Source: an uncultured Prevotella sp. | GTDB lineage: Bacteria > Bacteroidota > Bacteroidia > Bacteroidales > Bacteroidaceae | Direction of reading: 5' to 3' | DNA length: 64,000 nucleotides | Assembly (NCBI GenBank): GCA_946404405.1 | Contig: CAMJDL010000003.1 | Span: forward strand, 1-64,000 | Part shown: one piece after another, positions 26,301 through 37,936 of the stretch | How the letters are laid out: every line of letters starts with the position of its first letter | Numbering within the stretch: the stretch's first letter is position 1 | The notes under the pieces: model-generated | Seen by the model: only the letters and a program-made list of their open reading frames with translations | Told to the model about the DNA's origin: nothing | Database searches by the model: none | Program-made: the position numbers and the translations under genes

Positions 26301-26783
26301 CTATTTGGCTCTGTACATCAATATCGTAAAGACGATGGTCACGCCAAACACGGCAGCGAGAATCAATACAACGGGCAGAATGCTGTCGTGGTTCTTCATA
26401 GCCAGTGAGTAGATGGCGATGAACAGCATGATGAACAAGAACAACAAAGCGACGATGCGACTCATGAGCACACCCAGTTTCTTCTGACGCTCATTGCCTG
26501 AGCCCTCGACGAAGGGCAGGTTGATGCTGCCAATGGGGAGGTAGACGCTGAAGGCGACAAAGAGGGCTACCACGGTAATAATCAGACTGGGGATGATGAT
26601 GAACGTGGGCGAGCCATAGGCATCAGGCTTCCCCGATGGGCCGAAGTGAGTGGGTACGATGTCGGGAGCACGGCTGATGAGCCAGGCAATGATGCCCCAA
26701 ATGGCAATCGTCAAAGCCAGAAAAACACAGTCGAAAATCATGTCTTTCGACGTGCGGACAACGTTTAACTTAATCTTACTCAT
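26301..26783 (-). CDS. DUF1648 domain membrane protein
   Basis: 160 residues with four hydrophobic helices. The loop after the first helix (DIVPTHFGPSGKPDAYGS) is the DUF1648 signature, a domain found in SdpI-like immunity/membrane proteins and in small sensor-like operons. Function unknown. It starts 4 bp after the ribbon-helix-helix gene and is the last gene of the SPFH operon. The open frame runs upstream to 26882, but MSKIKLNVVRTS at 26783 is the sensible start. Confidence 0.85.
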   Translation of the reverse strand: MSKIKLNVVRTSKDMIFDCVFLALTIAIWGIIAWLISRAPDIVPTHFGPSGKPDAYGSPTFIIIPSLIITVVALFVAFSVYLPIGSINLPFVEGSGNERQKKLGVLMSRIVALLFLFIMLFIAIYSLAMKNHDSILPVVLILAAVFGVTIVFTILMYRAK

Positions 26784-26787
26784 ACTA

Positions 26788-26979
26788 TTATTCTTCAGTT
26801 TCTTCTTGTGATTGTTTTTTCTTCTTGGGCAGACGCTTGGCTTTGCGCAGGGCCTCGGTGATGATCCACTGCAGCTGGCCATTGGTGCTGCGGAACTCGT
26901 CCGCAGCCCAGGCCTCTATCGCGTTCATCGTCTCAGTATCGACGCGCAGAATGAAATTCTTGGTATTCTTCTCTGCCAT
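26788..26979 (-). CDS. Arc-type ribbon-helix-helix protein
   Basis: 63 residues. NFILRVDTETMNAIEAWAAD is a typical ribbon-helix-helix beginning (strand, then helix A), followed by a second helix and a Lys/Glu-rich tail. Such small proteins in SPFH operons of Bacteroidetes are usually annotated as Arc-family DNA-binding proteins. It is likely a local regulator, or it interacts with the SPFH protein. The ribosome-binding region is formed by a heptamer array between this gene and the SPFH gene. Confidence 0.8.
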   Translation of the reverse strand: MAEKNTKNFILRVDTETMNAIEAWAADEFRSTNGQLQWIITEALRKAKRLPKKKKQSQEETEE

Positions 26980-27016
26980 TACTTCTTACCTCTTACTTCT
27001 TACCTCTCACCTCTTA
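26979..27016. repeat. Heptamer array H4 (TTACTTC/TTACCTC) forming a gene junction
   Basis: Five 7-mers plus the SPFH stop. Read on the minus strand they give GAGGTGA, GAGGTAA, GAAGTAA, GAGGTAA, GAAGTAA and then the last base of the array is the first of the next ATG. The purine-rich units also look like Shine-Dalgarno sequences. Confidence 0.85.
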
Positions 27017-27982
27017 ATGATTCAGCGTTCCTGTGTTGACAACAGGCTGAGCCGAATCGTCACCACAAAGCACCACAAGCAGGTTAGAAACCATAGCAGC
27101 CTTCTTGTCGTCGTCCAGCTCTACGATTTCTTCGTTTGACAGCTTGTCCAACGCCATCTTCACCATTGACACAGCACCCTCCACAATCTTCTCGCGAGCA
27201 GTAATGATAGCCGAAGCCTGCTGGCGACGCAGCATCACAGCGGCAATCTCAGGGGCGTATGCCAGATAGTTGATGCGGGCTTCGACCACCTCGATACCAG
27301 CCAGTGCCAGACGCTCGTTCAGTTTCTGCTCCAACTGGTCGTTAATCTCCTCGCCTCCGCCACGTAGTGTCAACTCGTTGCTCTTATTATCCTCGTCGTC
27401 GTAGGCATACTGACCAGCCACCTGACGCAGCGCAGCATCGCTCTGAACGCGTACGAAGCGCTCCAAGGCGTTCATAATCGAGCGCACATCGGTACCAATC
27501 TGTCCCTGAGCCGTACCTGCCATCGTCTGTGAGTCAACCTCGAACAAAGCCTTGTACGTATCCTTCAGTTTCCACACCAGCACCAAGCCAATCATCACTG
27601 GATTACCCGTCTTGTCGTTCACCTTGATAGGCTCAGCGTCCAAGTTACGGGCACGCAGCGACACCTTCTTGGCACCATAGAACGGGTTAATCCAGTAGTA
27701 GCCAGCCTGAGCAAACGTGCCTGAGTATTTGCCGAACCACGTCAATGCACGGGCCTCGTTAGGCTCCAGCATCATAAAGCCGCACCACATGATAATATTC
27801 ACGACAAGCAACAGCAGACTGCCGCCTAACATCCAGCCGCCATAAGCACCGTTGCTACTGTCTAAATCGATGATGCTGAACACGATACCTACGATTGACA
27901 GTATCAGTACTGCGAAGTTTACGAACAGCATCAAAAAGCCGTTCATCACCATTCCATTGAATGCATATTCCTTATTCTCCAT
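27014..27982 (-). CDS. SPFH (band 7) domain membrane protein
   Basis: 322 residues. Two N-terminal transmembrane helices are followed by an SPFH domain ([39 protein letters not shown]) and a helical region with the conserved [20 protein letters not shown] stretch typical of SPFH oligomers. The C-terminal tail is short. SPFH proteins form membrane microdomain assemblies with varied clients. It heads an operon with an RHH protein and a DUF1648 protein, a set found together in Bacteroidales. The start [10 protein letters not shown] at 27982 agrees with a -7 box at 28033-28040. Confidence 0.92.
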   Translation of the reverse strand: MENKEYAFNGMVMNGFLMLFVNFAVLILSIVGIVFSIIDLDSSNGAYGGWMLGGSLLLLVVNIIMWCGFMMLEPNEARALTWFGKYSGTFAQAGYYWINPFYGAKKVSLRARNLDAEPIKVNDKTGNPVMIGLVLVWKLKDTYKALFEVDSQTMAGTAQGQIGTDVRSIMNALERFVRVQSDAALRQVAGQYAYDDEDNKSNELTLRGGGEEINDQLEQKLNERLALAGIEVVEARINYLAYAPEIAAVMLRRQQASAIITAREKIVEGAVSMVKMALDKLSNEEIVELDDDKKAAMVSNLLVVLCGDDSAQPVVNTGTLNH

Positions 27983-28032
27983 AATGATAAGTATTAAAGA
28001 TTGATTATAAAAATGATATCAATTTGATATCG

Positions 28033-28040
28033 CAAAGATA
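28033..28040 (-). promoter_or_regulatory. -7 box TATCTTTG of the SPFH operon
   Basis: Matches TAnnTTTG, 51 bp upstream of the SPFH start codon. Confidence 0.65.
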
Positions 28041-28115
28041 TGTACTATTTTTCATTCCGCAATGGATAGCGCCTGAAATTTAAGAAACATTAACCAAAGA
28101 ACAGAAAACGTGAGC

Positions 28116-28133
28116 GTGCAAACGTTTTTGCAC
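28116..28133. promoter_or_regulatory. LacI-type operator GTGCAAACGTTTTTGCAC
   Basis: Near-palindrome centred on CG (7 of 9 paired bases), the typical shape of LacI-family operators. It lies 52 bp upstream of the -7 box of the amylase gene. Probably the site of a maltodextrin-responsive LacI-family regulator encoded elsewhere. Confidence 0.6.
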
Positions 28134-28184
28134 CTATTTATAATAAATGTGGGAATTAACGTAGCAAGTAAAAGAAAAAATGCG

Positions 28185-28192
28185 TATATTTG
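28185..28192 (+). promoter_or_regulatory. -7 box TATATTTG of the GH13 amylase gene
   Basis: Matches TAnnTTTG, 33 bp before ATG 28225. It overlaps the upstream ATG (28180), which is therefore not the translation start. Confidence 0.7.
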
Positions 28193-28224
28193 CACTCAGA
28201 ACGAACGATAACTTAAGACACGCT

Positions 28225-30150
28225 ATGCGAAGAATTCTTTTATTAACAGCCATTCTGATGGCAAACGTGATGACAATGAGTGCAGCGAAAAAAACAGCGA
28301 CAGTGATTAACCGCATCGAGCCCACCGACTGGTTTGTAGGCATGAAGAACCCCTCAGTACAGCTGATGGTGTACGGCAAGGGTATTCGTGATGCAGAGGC
28401 CGTAACGACTGACTATCCTGGGGTGAAGATCGACAGTCTGGTGCGTCTGGACTCGCCTAACTACCTGTTGGTGTACCTGAACGTAAAGGGTGCCGAAGCT
28501 GGCACGATGACACTCAAGTTTGATGTAAAAAACGAAAAGGGAAAAGTGAAGAGTTATACTTACCCTTACGTGCTGAAAGCCAGAGAGATGGACGGCAAGA
28601 AGCGCAAGGGCTTCGACATCAGCGACGTGCTCTACATGCTGATGCCCGACCGCTTTGCACAAGGTGCCAACCACAATCCGCAAATAAAAGGTATGCGTCA
28701 GTACAAGGAAGACCGTACACAGCCCTCGCTGCGTCACGGTGGCGACCTGAACGGTATTCGCGAACACTTGGACTACTTCAAGGAATTGGGTGTGACGGCA
28801 CTGTGGCTGACCCCCGTCTTGGAGAACGACTCACCCGACGATGAACGTGGCTATGCGACCTATCACGGCTATGCCACCACGAACTTCTATCGCGTTGACC
28901 CTCGCTTTGGCACGAACGACGACTATCGGAAACTGTGCGACGAAGCCCATCAGAAGGGTTTGAAGATTGTGATGGACATGATATTCAACCACTCAGGTTT
29001 CGAGCATCCCTGGACACAGGACATGCCTACGAAGGACTGGCTGAACCTGCCCCAATGGCTGAAGGAGTCGAAGGGCACCAGCAATCCAACGGGCACCTCG
29101 TTCCTGCAGACCTCGTACAAGCTGACTCCTGTCAAGGACCCGTATGCCTCGAAGATTGACCTGAAGGAGACTACCGAGGGTTGGTTTGTGCCTACGATGC
29201 CCGACCTGAACCAGCGTAATCCGCACCTGATGACCTATCTCATCCAGAACTCAAAATGGTGGATTGAGACCGTTGGCATCGACGGCATCCGCATGGACAC
29301 CTATCCGTATGCTGACGCCAAGGGTATGGCGCGCTGGATGAAGGAGTTGGACGACGAGTATCCTAACTTCAACACCGTGGGCGAGACATGGGTGACGGAG
29401 CCTGCATACACCGCTGCTTGGCAGAAGGGTTCGAAGCTGTCGAAGGACAATTCTTACTTGAAGACGGTGATGGACTTTGCCTTCTTCGACCGTCTGTCGC
29501 AGGCTAAGAACGAAGATACGGATGCGTGGTGGAATGGTATGAACCGACTGTACAACTCGTTCGTCTACGACTATCTGTATGCTGACCCCACGCATGTGAT
29601 GGCCTTCATCGACAATCACGACACCGACCGTTTCTTGGGTAACGGGCGCGACTCGCTGATGCTGAAGCAGGCACTGGCCCTGCTGATGACCGTGCGCCGT
29701 ATTCCGCAACTCTATTATGGTACGGAGATTATGATGAACGGCACGAAGGAGGTGACGGATGGCAATGTGCGCAAGGACTTCCCTGGCGGATTCCCTGGCG
29801 ACGACCACAATGCCTTTACCCGTGAGGGACGTACCAAGCAGGAGCAGCAGATGTTCTCATGGCTCAGTCGTCTATTGCACTGGCGTCAGGGCAATCAGGT
29901 TATCACGAAGGGTACGATGACGCAGTTCATTCCCTTCAACGGCATTTATGTCATCGCCCGCCAATACAAAGGAAAGACGGCTCTAACCATCCTTAATGGT
30001 ACGACAAAATCAGCAAAGATGGAAGTGAAGCGTTATGCCGAGGTCATTGGTAGCACAAAACGAGCCAAAGACATCCTGACGGGCCGTTATGTCGACCTGT
30101 CGAAGGACTTGCAGATGAAACCTCGTCAGTCGCTGATATTGGAATACTAA
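28225..30150 (+). CDS. GH13 alpha-amylase/neopullulanase-type enzyme (SusA-like)
   Basis: 641 residues with a signal peptide. The N-terminal cyclomaltodextrinase-type beta domain spans about 25-130. The TIM barrel has the GH13 catalytic triad: nucleophile Asp358 (GIRMDTYPY), acid/base Glu387 (VGETWVTEP) and Asp466 (AFIDNHDTDRF). A small C-terminal beta domain ends the protein. Length and domain order match periplasmic neopullulanases that cut starch oligosaccharides. A LacI-type operator lies upstream. It is the only starch enzyme here, with no susC/D, and ends in a bidirectional terminator shared with the convergent GH2 gene. Confidence 0.92.
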   Translation: MRRILLLTAILMANVMTMSAAKKTATVINRIEPTDWFVGMKNPSVQLMVYGKGIRDAEAVTTDYPGVKIDSLVRLDSPNYLLVYLNVKGAEAGTMTLKFDVKNEKGKVKSYTYPYVLKAREMDGKKRKGFDISDVLYMLMPDRFAQGANHNPQIKGMRQYKEDRTQPSLRHGGDLNGIREHLDYFKELGVTALWLTPVLENDSPDDERGYATYHGYATTNFYRVDPRFGTNDDYRKLCDEAHQKGLKIVMDMIFNHSGFEHPWTQDMPTKDWLNLPQWLKESKGTSNPTGTSFLQTSYKLTPVKDPYASKIDLKETTEGWFVPTMPDLNQRNPHLMTYLIQNSKWWIETVGIDGIRMDTYPYADAKGMARWMKELDDEYPNFNTVGETWVTEPAYTAAWQKGSKLSKDNSYLKTVMDFAFFDRLSQAKNEDTDAWWNGMNRLYNSFVYDYLYADPTHVMAFIDNHDTDRFLGNGRDSLMLKQALALLMTVRRIPQLYYGTEIMMNGTKEVTDGNVRKDFPGGFPGDDHNAFTREGRTKQEQQMFSWLSRLLHWRQGNQVITKGTMTQFIPFNGIYVIARQYKGKTALTILNGTTKSAKMEVKRYAEVIGSTKRAKDILTGRYVDLSKDLQMKPRQSLILEY

Positions 30151-30163
30151 GAAATATGAGAAG

Positions 30164-30186
30164 GGCCATCAATAACGATGGCCTTT
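30164..30186. terminator. Bidirectional terminator between GH13 and GH2 genes
   Basis: Perfect 7-bp stem GGCCATC / GATGGCC with a 6-nt loop, followed by TTTC; flanking A and T runs allow use in both directions. Confidence 0.75.
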
Positions 30187-30191
30187 CTTCT

Positions 30192-34122
<3,931 letters not shown>

Positions 34123-34127
34123 CGTGA

Positions 34128-37100
34128 TTATTGTATTTCTAAGTTTTTGAATTCAATGTCCTGTGCCTCTATTGTGAGACGGTAGGTACCAGCATTAATT
34201 TGGGTACCCGTTGTCGTTGAGAGCATCTTGAACTTATTGGGCGTGGGTGGGAACGTTATGTCACGATCTACCAACGTGGTATGTTTTGAGTCCATAATGG
34301 TCATGCGAGCCTTCACAGCATGGCCCGTCGTATTCTTATAACGGAAACGGAGGGCGTACTCCTGTCCCAAGCCAGGTTTAATGACAAAAGTGGTGCCGTT
34401 ATTGGCTTTTGTCTTCTGGCTGTTAGCTACAGGTTCATAGACGGTAGCAGGACGCGCCTCGGTGTCTTTAGGCAGTTCTTCCTTAGGCAGCTTGGCAATG
34501 GTGTCGGTATCGAAACTACGCCAAGAAACAGGTTCTGTTTGTCGCTGTGCCACAGCGACAGACTGAACTGCTGCTATCGCAATACCGCAGATGACGGCCT
34601 GACCAGCCTTGACTTCAGGGAAGGAGATGCGGAGCTTGCCATTTTTGACTTTGACATTCACGACACGTTTCATGGAACCAAGATAGCCTGCTTCAGCCCA
34701 TGGGTCGAGGTCGTTGACAACAGTCTCGCCATTCACGGCAACATCGAAGATACGCAACCCTTCGTAGTCATCACGCTCGCCCCCATCTTTTCCATGCCAA
34801 GGTTCAACGAAGTAGAGCTCAATGCGATAGTCACCATTAGCGACAGGCAAGTCATACCACAAGCGATGGCGACCAAAGCGGAAGTATTGGAACAACTCGT
34901 CACTCTTAGTGCCACGAATGTCGTCAGTAATATGACGCTGCGAGGCCTGATAGGGATGCATGCCATAGTCCTGACCCCACGAATGACTGTAGAGTGTATC
35001 GTCGGCCTGCCATTGCTGACCGAACTCGTCGACAAAAGCATCTCCACCACAATTAATACGGTAGAGGTACTGATACCCTTCAGCCCCCTTCACAAGGTCA
35101 CGATTTCTATCAGCAGCGGTAGGATTATTCTCACTCCTCTCTCCAATCTTCTCTCTCCTCTTATACATATAGTACGCAGACGTAGGTTCTTCCCAAATGG
35201 TTGTCAAGCCCTTGTAATTGATAGGACCAATCTTATCGATACGACGATAGGCACCATCGGGTTGAGTGCGCCCTGGATTATCGTGCGACGTAAAGAGCCA
35301 CTGGAAATGACCACAGACGCTATCCTTGACACTCTCTGCCAGACGGGCTTTGGTTTCAAGGAGCTGGGTGAACGATTCCTCGCTATATTTTGCATCACCA
35401 TGTAGGTCGATAGTGCGCCAAGCACCGTATTCGCCATTCAGCAATTGTTCAGGGCGCTTCAGTTCGTTGTCGTAGTTTTCAGCACTACCACCATAGGTAC
35501 CGCTCCAGTTCTGGATAACATTCCAGTCAGTACCCTCGCCACCATTGCAAGTGGTGATAAGGCGCTGGTCGCGACAAGTGGGGTCGAGACTGCGGATGAT
35601 GTCTGAGCATTCCTCTGCAAAATCCTTTGGCAGGATGCTTTCATTCTGAAGCCCCCAGAGTATGACGCTTGGCGAGTTGCGGCGCTCCTTAATCCAACGC
35701 ACCAACAGCCGCTTAAAGTTCTCGCGGAACTGCGGGGTATCGTACCAGATATGAGCTGAGAACTGGCTCCAGAATAGGATACCTTGTTCGTCGAGCAATT
35801 GTTGGTAGAGCAGGTTATGGGGCTGATGGGCCTCGCGGAAAGCATTAAAACCTGCATTAGTAATCTGTTTAACACGGGAGCGGATTTGCTCTGGTGTAAA
35901 GGCGTGGCTGTTACCTAAGAGGTGTTCGTATTCGCAGGTACCATTGATAAAGACTGGCTGTCCGTTGAGGAAGAACTGTCGTCCCCACTTAATGTTGCGG
36001 ATGCCAAACGGTGTGCGCACCTCATCCGTCGTTTTGCCGTCGCGCTTAATCATCGTGGCGAGGGTATAGAGGTAAGGATCATCAAGCGACCAACGATGGG
36101 CGTCCGCTATCTTTTCTGACTGACGGATGGTCTTAGTTTCGCCAGGGAGTAGCGACTGAGTCGCTACAGACCTAAACACCTGCTTGCCACTGGCCAGCGT
36201 AAACTTATTTACCAACTCTATCTGTTGGGGTTGGTGGGTATAGTTCTTCACCTCGGTCTCAATGAATACCGAGTCGCAAGCGGCATTGTTCCAGATGTGA
36301 ACACCAAACGGCTCGATCCGTACTGCATCTGTTTCAATAAGGCTGACAGGACGGAAGATGCCAAAAGGCTGACTACCCTCAGAGAATCCCCATTCCGACG
36401 AACAGCCTCCACAAACCCAAGGCGATTCTGTCTGCATGGCGGGATGGTCAACGAGGACGTGCAACGTATTCTTGCCTATGTTCAAAGCTTCCGTCACATC
36501 AAGGGTAAAGACGGTACGACCAATCAGTTCCTTAGGATATTGCGTATCGTTAAGGGTAATGGTGGCATAGGTGCCCACGCCCTCGAACTGCAGGAAGTAG
36601 CGTTTGCCCGCCTGTGGTTGTGCCGTAAAGGTCTTCTGGTAGATAGCACTACCATGCAGGTTGCCGTGACGCAGCTGGCGATAGCCGTAGTAATCGTCGA
36701 AGTTGTGGGGAATGTTCACCTGCGTCGCGATAGTGTCGCGACCTACCAAACAATGGGCTGTCCAGCCTTCGTTAAGACTCGTAACCGTACGACGTCCTTT
36801 ACGCTCAGGCTCTGGGAAGCGGACCTCCGAGCGTCCCATAGGCACACTGGTGGCAACAGCGACACCTCGCTGCTGGTCGTTGTTGACCGCACAATAGAAA
36901 TGGTATACCACTCCATCATGCTTCACCACATAGCTCTTATGGGCAAACATCTCGTCGTATTGTTTCGTGGGCCAGATGAGGTCTTCACCCTCCCATCGTT
37001 GCCAATGGACGAGGTCACGACTGACTGCAAAGGTATTGAATGCATTATACTTGCGCGAAGGGTCGTAGGCCTTGAAATAGAACATCACATAGAGGTCGCC

Positions 37101-37922
37101 CATCTTGGCAATCTGCGCATCGCCCGTGATGATGCCACCCACCTCGTTGGCAAAGACAGGATTACCATCATAGCGTTTCCATTTCTTCAGGTCGTTCGAC
37201 AGGGCGATGCCTATACGTTCAGCTTTCAGTTTGTTGTCTGGATTGATGCCTCCCGCATTGTAGAACATCACGAAACGCTTACCCAACGTTTTCTGAGGAT
37301 CATCGTAGATGGTACTCTTATATTGCACTAACTTTTCCCACCATTGCACATCCTTATCATTAATGCTCATCAGCGGTTTTTCTGTGCTTTGCCATTCATG
37401 GGGTTGGGTAATGTCATCCTGTGTCCAAGCCATACCGATGTTCAGCGGTTCGCGCACAGCCTCATAGCCTGTACCATGACCACCGATATAGGTCATCCAG
37501 TAGTTCTTCTTGTATTTCGAGATGCCGTAGCTACCATCCCACGTCCAGTCAATCAAGGCAGGGAAACCGCCTCGTTGGTTCATGTCCCAGCCATCGTCCT
37601 TATACGACAGGATGCGGCCCTTCGTTGTCCAATGCAACAGGTCGTCGCTCTCTGCCAGCCACGTCTCATAGCCACGACCATCAAGTCCTTCCTTGCCGTT
37701 ATAAACGACATAGGTCATATACCATTTGCCATCTTTCTGAAAGACGGTAGGACAGTCTATCTTATGGTAGTTGTCAGTAGGTGCCACCACCATACCATAT
37801 TTATACGGTGTGCGTACCTCTTGGTAGATGCGCTGCATATCTTGCTGAGTAATGTCTTGTGCTGATACAGCCAGACTCAGTGTCAACAACAAGAATGCGG
37901 TAGCTAATTTCTCATTTCTCAT
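34128..37922 (-). CDS. GH43-like propeller fused to GH2 glycosidase and malectin domain
   Basis: 1264 residues with a signal peptide. Residues 40-375 are a five-bladed propeller of the GH43/GH117 type (CPTVFQKDGKWYMTYVVYNG; GDAQIAKMGDLYVMFYFK). Residues 385-920 are GH2: LWGLQNES (acid/base, about 757) and NGEYGAW (likely nucleophile, about 831). Residues 955-1120 resemble malectin, a carbohydrate-binding fold. A beta-sandwich tail follows. The N-terminal MRNEKL is encoded by a heptamer array continuous with the previous gene's stop. Three short perfect hairpins lie inside the gene. Two different catalytic modules in one chain suggest stepwise attack on one side chain. Confidence 0.85.
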   Translation of the reverse strand: MRNEKLATAFLLLTLSLAVSAQDITQQDMQRIYQEVRTPYKYGMVVAPTDNYHKIDCPTVFQKDGKWYMTYVVYNGKEGLDGRGYETWLAESDDLLHWTTKGRILSYKDDGWDMNQRGGFPALIDWTWDGSYGISKYKKNYWMTYIGGHGTGYEAVREPLNIGMAWTQDDITQPHEWQSTEKPLMSINDKDVQWWEKLVQYKSTIYDDPQKTLGKRFVMFYNAGGINPDNKLKAERIGIALSNDLKKWKRYDGNPVFANEVGGIITGDAQIAKMGDLYVMFYFKAYDPSRKYNAFNTFAVSRDLVHWQRWEGEDLIWPTKQYDEMFAHKSYVVKHDGVVYHFYCAVNNDQQRGVAVATSVPMGRSEVRFPEPERKGRRTVTSLNEGWTAHCLVGRDTIATQVNIPHNFDDYYGYRQLRHGNLHGSAIYQKTFTAQPQAGKRYFLQFEGVGTYATITLNDTQYPKELIGRTVFTLDVTEALNIGKNTLHVLVDHPAMQTESPWVCGGCSSEWGFSEGSQPFGIFRPVSLIETDAVRIEPFGVHIWNNAACDSVFIETEVKNYTHQPQQIELVNKFTLASGKQVFRSVATQSLLPGETKTIRQSEKIADAHRWSLDDPYLYTLATMIKRDGKTTDEVRTPFGIRNIKWGRQFFLNGQPVFINGTCEYEHLLGNSHAFTPEQIRSRVKQITNAGFNAFREAHQPHNLLYQQLLDEQGILFWSQFSAHIWYDTPQFRENFKRLLVRWIKERRNSPSVILWGLQNESILPKDFAEECSDIIRSLDPTCRDQRLITTCNGGEGTDWNVIQNWSGTYGGSAENYDNELKRPEQLLNGEYGAWRTIDLHGDAKYSEESFTQLLETKARLAESVKDSVCGHFQWLFTSHDNPGRTQPDGAYRRIDKIGPINYKGLTTIWEEPTSAYYMYKRREKIGERSENNPTAADRNRDLVKGAEGYQYLYRINCGGDAFVDEFGQQWQADDTLYSHSWGQDYGMHPYQASQRHITDDIRGTKSDELFQYFRFGRHRLWYDLPVANGDYRIELYFVEPWHGKDGGERDDYEGLRIFDVAVNGETVVNDLDPWAEAGYLGSMKRVVNVKVKNGKLRISFPEVKAGQAVICGIAIAAVQSVAVAQRQTEPVSWRSFDTDTIAKLPKEELPKDTEARPATVYEPVANSQKTKANNGTTFVIKPGLGQEYALRFRYKNTTGHAVKARMTIMDSKHTTLVDRDITFPPTPNKFKMLSTTTGTQINAGTYRLTIEAQDIEFKNLEIQ
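34404..34431. repeat. Degenerate heptamer array in the GH43-like/GH2 gene
   Basis: GGCTTTT, GTCTTCT, GGCTGTT, AGCTACA keep the 7-bp period and resemble the units at 11443 and 62015. They encode NSQKTKANN. Confidence 0.5.
34541..34559. repeat. Perfect hairpin inside ORF (GTCGCTGTG / CACAGCGAC)
   Basis: 9-bp arms around one base, in the coding sequence of the GH43-like/GH2 gene; encodes SVAVAQ. Confidence 0.7.
35127..35168. repeat. Degenerate heptamer array in the GH43-like/GH2 gene
   Basis: ATTCTCA, CTCCTCT, CTCCAAT, CTTCTCT, CTCCTCT, TATACAT: period 7 kept, units diverged. Encodes KRREKIGERSENN, just before the malectin domain. Confidence 0.5.
36149..36167. repeat. Perfect hairpin inside ORF (GTAGCGAC / GTCGCTAC)
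   Basis: 8-bp arms with a TGA loop; encodes SVATQS. A near copy lies at 32050 in the GH2 gene. Confidence 0.75.
36724..36742. repeat. Perfect hairpin inside ORF (GTCGCGA / TCGCGAC)
   Basis: 7-bp arms around TAGTG in the linker between the propeller and GH2 domain; encodes DTIATQ. Confidence 0.65.
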
Positions 37923-37936
37923 TTCTCATTTCTCAT
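37909..37936. repeat. Heptamer array H6 (TTCTCAT x4) across a gene junction
   Basis: On the minus strand four TGAGAAA-type units supply the TGA stop of the upstream glycosidase (37933-37935), the whole 10-bp gap, the ATG at 37922 and the first codons of the next signal peptide. Confidence 0.9.

Noticed and set aside
28180..28224. Upstream ATG of the GH13 amylase
   Set aside because: The ATG precedes and overlaps the -7 box TATATTTG; the signal peptide begins at 28225.
36225..37331. 368-residue ORF on the plus strand
   Set aside because: Fully antisense to the GH43-like/GH2 gene, with no recognisable domain and no promoter; a shadow of the real coding frame.
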